Positions 16,010-23,190 of a stretch of 41,861 nt of DNA are shown one piece after another. This stretch comes from JBLRWS01 sp047921075 (lineage in GTDB: Bacteria; Bacteroidota; Rhodothermia; Balneolales; Balneolaceae). The translations under genes were made by a program, and so were the position numbers. Numbering within the stretch: position 1 is the stretch's first letter; every line of letters starts with the position of its first letter. A model generated the notes under the pieces. That model saw only the letters and a program-made list of their open reading frames with translations. It searched no databases and was not told the origin of the DNA. The stretch is from the NCBI GenBank assembly GCA_047921075.1, contig JBLRWS010000019.1, forward strand, positions 1-41,861. Direction: 5' to 3'.

Positions 16010-16861
16010 TTAATCGTTAATTAAATACATCCGTGGGTTTTGGGGTACGCCATTGCGCCAGATTTCCAGGTGCAGATGCGACCCCCGGCTTAATACGCCG
16101 CGATCACCCACTTCTCCAAGAATATCCCCTTTTAATACAAAATCTCCTTGTTGTTTCAATAATTTACTGCCGTGCTTGTATACCGAGAGTAATCCATCGG
16201 CATGCTGCAGATGCAGCACGTACCCGTAATTGATCGTCCACCCGGCATGAACCACCACCCCGTCGGCAAGGGCGGTAAAGACCGACCCGGAACGTGCGGC
16301 AATATCAAGGCCCAGATGGCCGGTATCAAACGAAAATTCCTGGCTGATGCGCCCCTGTACCGGAATGGGAGCGGGAAAATCGGGAGCCCGCTCCAACCGC
16401 TCCGAGAAAATAATTTCATTACGCGACAACATTTCGTGAGTCTGCACATCCACCATCCCCACCCCAATTGGTAACTCACCCGAAGAGGGTTCAAAGACCG
16501 TTCGCCGGATGGTTGGGAATGTAGTATCGGGTACAGTGCGCAGTATGGTTTGCATATCCTGCAGCTGTACGTCGCGCGCATGCAGCGAATCCTGGAGCGC
16601 CTGTACCCGCTCGGTTATGCTGATGATATCCGTTCGCAACTGCTGATCCTGGCGCTGCTGATACAGCGAACCAATGGGCGTAGCAAAGAATAGAACCGTT
16701 GTAAAAACCACGGAGATGATGACAATTACAACACCCAGCTTTACCACATCGGAGGCGGCCAGCCGGAATGTATTCGATCCGTCAGGATCCTGCTCGTCCA
16801 GTACAATGACGGTGACATCACCCTCCCGTTCAGAAAATAATTTTTTAAGAAAGTCCCACAT
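16010..16861 (-). CDS. M23 family murein endopeptidase, membrane-anchored
   Basis: This 283-residue protein has an N-terminal cytoplasmic stretch (1-38), one membrane helix (LGVVIVIISVVFTTVLFFA, about 42-60) and a coiled coil (about 66-105). A C-terminal LytM/M23 domain follows at about 165-278. The zinc ligands are in place: His182 and Asp186 in GHLGLDIA, and His264 in SHLHLEIW, with His230 (YKHGS) and His262 (HLHLE) as other conserved histidines, so it is predicted active. M23 enzymes cut the peptide cross-links of peptidoglycan. The neighbouring bactofilin probably positions it, as shown for similar pairs in other bacteria. The upstream GT4 gene ends 40 bases before. Confidence 0.92.
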   Translation of the reverse strand: MWDFLKKLFSEREGDVTVIVLDEQDPDGSNTFRLAASDVVKLGVVIVIISVVFTTVLFFATPIGSLYQQRQDQQLRTDIISITERVQALQDSLHARDVQLQDMQTILRTVPDTTFPTIRRTVFEPSSGELPIGVGMVDVQTHEMLSRNEIIFSERLERAPDFPAPIPVQGRISQEFSFDTGHLGLDIAARSGSVFTALADGVVVHAGWTINYGYVLHLQHADGLLSVYKHGSKLLKQQGDFVLKGDILGEVGDRGVLSRGSHLHLEIWRNGVPQNPRMYLIND

Positions 16862-16901
16862 GGTGCATCAATCAATCGTGAATCTGTAGTATAGGAGGAA
16901 A

Positions 16902-18167
16902 TCAGGAGTTCGACAAAAGCCGGTTCATTAAATCCGACAGTTTTTTAGCGGCCTCCTCGCGGCTAAACGATGCCGCAAACTCCTCATTACCACGCGGCAG
17001 CTCCCCCAATTGCCACTGCCGAAAAGCGTGATGAATGTGAGAGGCGGCACCGTCTGTATCAGACACATCGGCCATATACGACGCCTCGTAGAGTGCGAGC
17101 ATGGAGCGGGTAATTCCATCCGGAACCAGTGCAAGAATCGGATTTCGTGTACCCATATATTCGAATAATTTACTGGGTGTTACGGCATGGCCCTTTGCCC
17201 AGTTTCCCAGTGTAAGAAACAGCAAATCGGCCCGCATCATCATAGCTACCGCTTGTTCAAAATCAACATAGCCAAAATCGGAGAGTATCGGCTGCAACTT
17301 CAGTTCCCGTATGTGTTCCCAGTGGCGTTTGGTTAGCCCACCGGCAAATTGCAGATCTACCGCTTTCGCAAACTCCGCATCTTCATCCATCACCTTTCTT
17401 ACCGCCCTGAAAAAGGTATCCGGCTGCATATCTTCGTAAAAACTGCCGGTATAGGCGATCACAAACCGGTCGTGGCCGTCTGTCGACTCGGCTGCGGCAA
17501 ACTGTGCGGCATCGTATCCATTCGGTACCACCTCTACAGGAATATTCAAGTCGGCGTGCCGTTGCCGGAAGGAATCTTGATACGCTCCATTGATCACCGT
17601 AAGGGCGTCAGCCGAACCGAGGGTCTTCTGCTCCAGGTGAGCCATGCGCCGGCGATGCCAGCGGGTTGGGTAGCGGATAAGGTGGCTATCGAGCCAATCA
17701 TCCCGAAAATCCATCACAACCGGCACACCGGTTTTCTCTTTTAATGATGCGGCTATAAGATGATTGCTTTGCGGCGGTGATGTTGAAAAGATAATGGAGA
17801 CGTCATGCTCCCGAATAACCTGCAGTGCTTTTTCAACGGCAGGTTCAACCCATCCCTTTTTGTTGTCAGGAAAGTAAAACCAGGAGGTAACCCATTTGAT
17901 AAGACGCTGCAAACCATCGGACTGCATAAACGAACGCTTTACACCCGGAATACCGGGCAGCGCCACACGTTCTACAGGAATATTCAGCTCTTTAATTTCA
18001 TCCAGAAGTGATGTTTCCAGATCTTTGAAGAGCGGAGTATCCGGCGCCAGAATGACCGGTTTCCATCCCAGGCGCTGCAGATATTTGGCCATTTTTACCG
18101 GGCGATGCGCTCCCACCCGCCCCATGGGAGGAAAATAGTAGGCGATTAGGAGTACCGTTTTATCCAC
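16902..18167 (-). CDS. GT4-like glycosyltransferase
   Basis: The 421-residue GT-B enzyme opens VLLIAYYFPPMGRVGAHRPV, then has FSTSPPQSNHLIAASLKEKT and VVMDFRDDWLDSHLIRYPT (about residues 150-168). It later shows FVIAYTGSFYEDMQPDTFFR and the donor-site stretch TPSKLFEYMGTRNPILALVP near residues 342-361. This is the pattern of the GT4-like enzymes common in Bacteroidota exopolysaccharide loci, where the E-x7-E motif is replaced by the K-x-x-E-Y motif. Its start lies three bases after the guaB stop, so it is in the same transcript as a purine gene. No other polysaccharide genes are adjacent; the product glycan is unknown. Confidence 0.88.
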   Translation of the reverse strand: MDKTVLLIAYYFPPMGRVGAHRPVKMAKYLQRLGWKPVILAPDTPLFKDLETSLLDEIKELNIPVERVALPGIPGVKRSFMQSDGLQRLIKWVTSWFYFPDNKKGWVEPAVEKALQVIREHDVSIIFSTSPPQSNHLIAASLKEKTGVPVVMDFRDDWLDSHLIRYPTRWHRRRMAHLEQKTLGSADALTVINGAYQDSFRQRHADLNIPVEVVPNGYDAAQFAAAESTDGHDRFVIAYTGSFYEDMQPDTFFRAVRKVMDEDAEFAKAVDLQFAGGLTKRHWEHIRELKLQPILSDFGYVDFEQAVAMMMRADLLFLTLGNWAKGHAVTPSKLFEYMGTRNPILALVPDGITRSMLALYEASYMADVSDTDGAASHIHHAFRQWQLGELPRGNEEFAASFSREEAAKKLSDLMNRLLSNS

Positions 18168-18170
18168 CGA

Positions 18171-19649
18171 TCAGGATACTGAGTAGTTCGGCGCCTCTTT
18201 GGTGATCTGCACCGAATGCGGATGGCTTTCGCGATAGCTGGCCGCCGATATTTGTACAAATTCGGCCTGTTTCAACTCGGGGATATTTGCCGCTCCCACA
18301 TAACCCATTGCGGCACGAATACCGCCATTCATCTGGTGCACCACTTCGCTGAGCGTACCTTTGTACGGTACACGGCCTTCTATTCCTTCGGGTACCAGTT
18401 TGCGCAAATCATCTTCCACATCCTGGAAATAGCGATCCTTAGAGCCTTTGTCCATTGCGCCGATGCTGCCCATTCCGCGGTACGATTTGTACTTACGCGA
18501 TTCATAAATAATGGTCTCGCCGGGGCTTTCATCTACACCGGCAAACATCGATCCCATCATCACCACATCGGCGCCACCGGCAATCGCTTTGGGGATGTCG
18601 CCGGTCTGTTTGATACCGCCATCCGCGATGAGGCCAATGCCGCGCCCTGCCGTAAACTCGGCCACTTCCATCACCGCCGAAAGCTGCGGCACGCCCACAC
18701 CGGTCACCACGCGAGTGGTGCAGATAGAGCCGGGCCCCACGCCTACTTTTACAATATCAGCGCCCGCCTCAACCAGCGCCTCCGCAGCGGCACGGGTTGC
18801 AATATTGCCGCCCACAAGCTGCAGGTCCGGATAGGCCTGCTTAATGGTTTTGATCATGCTTAGAACACCGGCTGAGTGGCCGTGAGCCGTATCCACTGTT
18901 ACAAGATCCACGCCCGACTCCACGAGGGCATCCACGCGGTCCATCGTATCGGGGGTTACCCCAACGGCCGCACCAACCCGCAACCGGCCCAGATCGTCTT
19001 TGCAGGCGTACGGAAAGTTCATGTTTTTCTCAATGTCCTTAAACGTGATGAGCCCCACCAACACATTGTTCGAATCGACAATGGGCAGTTTTTCTACTTT
19101 GTACTCCTGCAGGATCTGCTCAGCTTCTTCCAGATCGGTACCTTGTCGGGCGGTAATCAGGTTTTCGCTGGTCATGATATCACCCAGCTTTTTATCAACA
19201 TACCGCTCAAATCGCAAATCCCGATTGGTAACAATGCCCACCAGCCGGTTGCCCTCAGCAACGATCGGTATTCCTCCGATTTTATGTCGTTCCATCAACG
19301 CTCTTGCGTCTTTCACGGTAGCCTCGGCCGGCAAGGTAACCGGATCAACAATCATCCCGCTCTCACTGCGCTTTACCAGCCGCACGTGTTCGGCCTGATC
19401 TTCAATGCTCATATTCTTGTGCAGAATAGCAATACCTCCTTCGCGTGCCAGTGCAATCGCTAATTTGTACTCCGAAACCGTATCCATCGCTGCACTGAGA
19501 ACCGGTACATTTAGTGAGAGTGTAGGTGTGAGCTTGACGGACAAATCCACATCGCGGGGCAACACCTTCGAGTGGCCCGGTACCAATAAAACGTCGTCGT
19601 AGGTAAGTCCCTGGCGGGTTATGCGATCGAAAGGAGAAGATTCTGGCAT
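18171..19649 (-). CDS. guaB: Inosine-5'-monophosphate dehydrogenase
   Basis: This 492-residue enzyme oxidises IMP to XMP with NAD+, the committed step to GMP. It opens with RQGLTYDDVLLVPGHSKVLP. A tandem CBS (Bateman) insertion lies at about 98-210 and allows nucleotide regulation. The catalytic loop is GVGPGSICTTRVVTG with Cys310. The IMP-binding GGIKQTGDIPKAIAGGADVV and the flap YRGMGSIGAM follow. ATG at 19649 is preferred over a TTG 24 bases upstream. About 190 bases separate it from the preceding small gene. They include a hairpin (CGCACC/GGTGCG at 19799-19816), but I do not recognise a purine riboswitch. The GT4 gene follows after three bases. Confidence 0.98.
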   Translation of the reverse strand: MPESSPFDRITRQGLTYDDVLLVPGHSKVLPRDVDLSVKLTPTLSLNVPVLSAAMDTVSEYKLAIALAREGGIAILHKNMSIEDQAEHVRLVKRSESGMIVDPVTLPAEATVKDARALMERHKIGGIPIVAEGNRLVGIVTNRDLRFERYVDKKLGDIMTSENLITARQGTDLEEAEQILQEYKVEKLPIVDSNNVLVGLITFKDIEKNMNFPYACKDDLGRLRVGAAVGVTPDTMDRVDALVESGVDLVTVDTAHGHSAGVLSMIKTIKQAYPDLQLVGGNIATRAAAEALVEAGADIVKVGVGPGSICTTRVVTGVGVPQLSAVMEVAEFTAGRGIGLIADGGIKQTGDIPKAIAGGADVVMMGSMFAGVDESPGETIIYESRKYKSYRGMGSIGAMDKGSKDRYFQDVEDDLRKLVPEGIEGRVPYKGTLSEVVHQMNGGIRAAMGYVGAANIPELKQAEFVQISAASYRESHPHSVQITKEAPNYSVS

Positions 19650-19841
19650 AGAGTAGAAGGAGCTGGTTTTCAATTTTTAGAAGATAAGAAATCTCACTCC
19701 AAGATGTGATGCTCAAAATAGACCGGCTTCCGAATTCACACCCTCTGCTGTGGTGCGTTTCCGAAAGCCGGACCCTTGATGAATAGCACGTGTGCAATCG
19801 CACCTGTTCCGGTGCGTATCTGTATCACTCACTCCCTGGTT

Positions 19842-20168
19842 TTAGCTATCCAATCGATGTACGGAGAGGCACTCTGCTGCACGCTCGGCCGAGCAGTAGC
19901 CTTCCAGAAAACTGTTTACCCAAAAATCGACGCTTTCCCGGCGGCGTTGTACATGCGGGTCGCAGGTTGCGTAGCGCCCCTCAAGTTCATTGATGTACGC
20001 GCGAACATCCTCAGCGATGGCCATTTTGATTTCGATAGGAAGTGCGCCCCAGCCGAGCAGATCAAACATCCGATCGGTTTTTTCGATCGTTCCACGAATA
20101 ACTTTCATCGCGGGGCGGCGGACGGTTCGTGCGGAAGATGATGCGGTAATTTTTTTAACTGGTTCCAT
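19842..20168 (-). CDS. Small protein of unknown function between purB and guaB
   Basis: I do not recognise this 108-residue product. It starts MEPVKKITASSSARTVRRPA, a basic disordered-looking tail. A mixed helical body with TDRMFDLLGWGALPIEIKMA and DVRAYINELEGRYATC follows, and it ends with two Cys residues in YCSAERAAECL. There is no signal peptide or membrane segment. In-frame GTG (20198) and TTG (20204) starts upstream are possible; none has a clear ribosome binding site. The coding frame and composition look like the neighbours. A perfect inverted repeat lies 51 bases upstream of the chosen ATG, which supports regulated expression. A DNA- or RNA-binding role is conceivable but not supported by a motif. 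Confidence 0.55.
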   Translation of the reverse strand: MEPVKKITASSSARTVRRPAMKVIRGTIEKTDRMFDLLGWGALPIEIKMAIAEDVRAYINELEGRYATCDPHVQRRRESVDFWVNSFLEGYCSAERAAECLSVHRLDS

Positions 20169-20218
20169 GGTGTGAATGGGTTTGTTTTTTGATTTCACAC
20201 GCAATCTACACAGCTATA

Positions 20219-20236
20219 GTGACACCCTATTGTCAC
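20219..20236. promoter_or_regulatory. Perfect inverted repeat, possible operator
   Basis: GTGACACCCTATTGTCAC has six-base arms (GTGACA/TGTCAC) with a six-base spacer. Centre-to-centre spacing is about one helical turn, as for dimeric regulators. It lies just upstream of the small gene starting at 20168. No T run follows, so it is not a terminator. The regulator is unknown. Confidence 0.4.
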
Positions 20237-20333
20237 CCCTCTCAATAAAAAAATTCCAGAAAAGAGAATACCACCGGAAACCGGCCTAAAGACACCCGGA
20301 GATTCAATAAAATGGCCCGGCGCCGACTACCTG

Positions 20334-21626
20334 CTACAAGCCCGCCCGTTCAAAAATTTCATCCACCCGGCGGGTATGATGATTGAGGTCGAATGCATCG
20401 TCGATATCTGAAGACGACAAATGCTCCTGAATAACGGGGTGCGCCTCCACCAGCGGGCGAAACGGTTTGTGTTGTTCCCACGCCTCCATCGCCAGCGGCT
20501 GCACGGTATCATAGGCAAGCTCTCTTGATAACCCTTTTTCTACCAGCATCAACAACAGACGTTGCGAAAATACAAGGCCGTGGGTTTTCTCCATGTTGGC
20601 CTTCATGTTTTCGGGATACACCATCAGCGATTCAATGACACCGGAAAAGCGGTTCAGCATATAATCGAGAAGTATGGTGGCATCCGGCAGAATGATGCGT
20701 TCTACCGAAGAGTGAGAAATATCCCGCTCGTGCCACAACGCCACATTTTCGTACGCCGAAACCATATAACCGCGCAGTACCCGTGCACACCCCGTGATGT
20801 TTTCGCTGCTGATTGGGTTGCGTTTGTGAGGCATGGCCGATGAGCCTTTCTGCCCCTTTCTGAAAAACTCTTCCGCCTCGCGAAGTTCGGTTCGCTGCAG
20901 ATGCCGAATTTCGACCGCCATTTTCTCCATGGTGGCTCCAATCACCGCCAGGGCAGCCATGTAGTAGGCGTGGCGGTCTCGCTGAAGAGTCTGCGTGGAA
21001 ATCGGCGCCGGATGTAAACCCAGTTCTTCACACGTGTACGCCTCTACTTTTGGCGGAATGTTGGCAAACGTACCCACGGCGCCGGAAAGTTTTCCGAACT
21101 CCACATCACGTGCGGCGGCTTCAAAACGGTCGATATTGCGCTGCACTTCGGCATACCAGAGGGCGCATTTCAATCCGAATGTGGTGGGCTCGGCATGCAC
21201 CCCGTGGGTACGGCCCATCATCACTGTGAACTTATGCTCGTGCGCTTTCTGTTTCAGGGCGTTCGAGAGGCGCTGCAACCCTTCGCGCAATAACGTATTC
21301 GCCTGTTTCAGGCGCAGTCCGTTTGCCGTATCGACCACATCCGTAGAGGTGAGTCCGTAGTGCACCCACTTTTTCTCATCCCCCAGCGATTCGGAAACAG
21401 ATCGGGTAAACGCCACAACATCATGGCGGGTTTCCTTCTCAATAGCGTGGATGCGATCTACATCAAACGACGCCTTCTCGTAGAGTTTCTCGACATCCTC
21501 CGGGGGGATACGGCCCAGCCGGCTCCACGCTTTACAGGCAGCCAATTCCACATCGAGCCAGGCTTGAAATTGATTTTCTTCAGACCAAATGGCCGCCATC
21601 TCGGGGCGGGAATAGCGTTCAATCAT
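20334..21626 (-). CDS. purB: Adenylosuccinate lyase
   Basis: The 430-residue enzyme cleaves SAICAR to AICAR and adenylosuccinate to AMP. Motifs are VHYGLTSTDVVDTANG (about 88-103), MMGRTHGVHAEPTTF (about 136-150) and the fumarase/aspartase superfamily signature GSSAMPHKRNP at 261-271, whose Ser is the catalytic acid/base. The real start is ATG at 21626 (MIERYSRPEMAAIWSEE). The open frame runs 18 codons further, into the end of the M48 gene, but without similarity. It starts seven bases after the M48 protease stop. Length is typical of the bacterial type (430-475). Confidence 0.97.
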   Translation of the reverse strand: MIERYSRPEMAAIWSEENQFQAWLDVELAACKAWSRLGRIPPEDVEKLYEKASFDVDRIHAIEKETRHDVVAFTRSVSESLGDEKKWVHYGLTSTDVVDTANGLRLKQANTLLREGLQRLSNALKQKAHEHKFTVMMGRTHGVHAEPTTFGLKCALWYAEVQRNIDRFEAAARDVEFGKLSGAVGTFANIPPKVEAYTCEELGLHPAPISTQTLQRDRHAYYMAALAVIGATMEKMAVEIRHLQRTELREAEEFFRKGQKGSSAMPHKRNPISSENITGCARVLRGYMVSAYENVALWHERDISHSSVERIILPDATILLDYMLNRFSGVIESLMVYPENMKANMEKTHGLVFSQRLLLMLVEKGLSRELAYDTVQPLAMEAWEQHKPFRPLVEAHPVIQEHLSSSDIDDAFDLNHHTRRVDEIFERAGL

Positions 21627-21633
21627 AATCTGT

Positions 21634-23130
21634 TTACTGCGTCGGTATTTTAATGCGTGTTCCCTGCTGGATGGTTTCATCCAGGAACACCTGATTTAAA
21701 ATGGCCACTTCATCGTGCTGAATACCCATGGGCAGTTCATCCGGAAGCAGGTTTCGAAAGGTATCGGTTCGCGGCGCTTCTATCACACGAAGCACCACCG
21801 GATTCACGTTTAAAATGGCGGGATCGGTTACCCGGTCAAAGGTTTCAGGGGTTTGCAAAAATATAGCTTCAAAGTCTGCAAACCGGCTCTCTGATGTGTA
21901 GTTGATAAACCGGTACACACGGTCGTTGTAACCGATGGCGTACACAACAGCCCGTAGATTTCCGCCATCCTGAGCAATGGTTATGTCCGCCACAAATGCG
22001 GGAAACTCGCCACCGACCCGCGTGGCTTCACTGCTGTTTTCGGTGATGCCGTCCTGGGCTATAAACCCACGCACCGATTGCTCGGGGGAGGTTGCCTGTG
22101 TATCGATTTGCAGAATGTTAATAGCGTCCTCGTCCGGACTGATCAGTACCACCTGCGATGGCTGGTTGATGAGCTGCCAGCCGGACGGGATTGCAAACTG
22201 AAACTCCAGATTGGGGTGCAGATAGCGATTACCCTCTACAAAACCGTCGCGGGGATTTTCGCCAAAAATCATCCCGTCCAGGATATCCAGATAGCGGTCG
22301 GCGTTGTACACATTCGCCTCATAGCCCTGCTCACGCCACTCCTGTGCCATTCGCGGAATGTTTTGCTCCCGTTCGCCCGGATCGGGGTGAGTAGACAGCC
22401 GGGTTGGAATCGATTGCCCCGATCGTTCCGAAATGCGTTTTAAGCTGGTAAAAAATTCAGATCCCTCTTCAGCCGCGTATCCGGCCATGGCGGAGTACTC
22501 TACCCCCAAGGCGTCCGACTCCCGTTCGGCATTTCGCCCGTAGCTCAGAAAAATCAATTGTGCTGCCTGACTGCTCAGCTGCGCAATACTTTCTCCGGGC
22601 AGCCCGAGTACTTCTTGCCCCAGAACAGCCCCACCAATAACCGCAATCTGGCCCAGCTGTTGCTGCAGAGCACGCTGCGAGGCGTGGCGCGCTGCCACGT
22701 GGCCAATTTCGTGCCCAATAACCACCGCAAACTGTGCTTCATTATTCAAGTGCGCCATCAATCCGCGAGTCACATAAACATAGCCGCCGGGCAGGGCAAA
22801 CGCGTTCACTACCGGAGAATCGAGCACACGGAAGAAGAACTCTGTATTCCGAAATTGTTCGTCGGTATCGGGCCGGCGCATGTGGCTGTGCGATAGGATA
22901 TCCTCGCTTACAGACTCTACATATGCGCTAACGGCGTCATCATCAAACAATCCAAACTGTGCCACCAGTTCCTGATCCACTTCGCGGCCAATTTCCACCT
23001 CCTGACTCCAGGTGTACGCCAGCAGCCTTGTTTGCCCGGTAACAGGGTTTTTCTGCACCGCGCAGGACGATGCAAATAACAGGATAGAGAGGAATCCGAT
23101 CAGATGAGCAATGCGTTTTTTCATAATCAT
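21634..23130 (-). CDS. M48 family metalloprotease lipoprotein (BepA-like)
   Basis: This 498-residue protein has a lipoprotein signal: a hydrophobic stretch then FASSC, with Cys23 as the lipidation site. The protease domain follows. NAFALPGGYVYVTRGLMAHL (about 109-128) leads into the zinc motif HEIGH at 140-144, and the third ligand lies in NAERESDALG (about 200-209). These features match M48 peptidases such as BepA, which degrade or help fold stalled outer membrane proteins from the periplasmic side. The C-terminal half (about 290-498) has an immunoglobulin-like/beta region and ends TIQQGTRIKIPTQ, reminiscent of a worn LysM-type tail instead of BepA's TPR repeats. An alternative start is two codons downstream (MKKR). 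Confidence 0.9.
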   Translation of the reverse strand: MIMKKRIAHLIGFLSILLFASSCAVQKNPVTGQTRLLAYTWSQEVEIGREVDQELVAQFGLFDDDAVSAYVESVSEDILSHSHMRRPDTDEQFRNTEFFFRVLDSPVVNAFALPGGYVYVTRGLMAHLNNEAQFAVVIGHEIGHVAARHASQRALQQQLGQIAVIGGAVLGQEVLGLPGESIAQLSSQAAQLIFLSYGRNAERESDALGVEYSAMAGYAAEEGSEFFTSLKRISERSGQSIPTRLSTHPDPGEREQNIPRMAQEWREQGYEANVYNADRYLDILDGMIFGENPRDGFVEGNRYLHPNLEFQFAIPSGWQLINQPSQVVLISPDEDAINILQIDTQATSPEQSVRGFIAQDGITENSSEATRVGGEFPAFVADITIAQDGGNLRAVVYAIGYNDRVYRFINYTSESRFADFEAIFLQTPETFDRVTDPAILNVNPVVLRVIEAPRTDTFRNLLPDELPMGIQHDEVAILNQVFLDETIQQGTRIKIPTQ

Positions 23131-23190
23131 CGGGGTTATTGAAAAGTTGATTTAAGGTACGGCTTCACCTTTATTTATTCAGCCAAAAAC

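Noticed and set aside
18216..19463. Two long plus-strand open frames opposite guaB
   Set aside because: guaB is unmistakable, and the opposite frames are His/Arg-rich reading shadows.
19650..19841. Possible purine riboswitch ahead of guaB
   Set aside because: Only a six-base-pair hairpin (19799-19816) is seen; I could not find the conserved three-way junction core or a terminator arm.
20271..20285. CCGG-AAA-CCGG repeat near 20275 as a terminator of purB
   Set aside because: The loop is only three bases and no T run follows on either strand.
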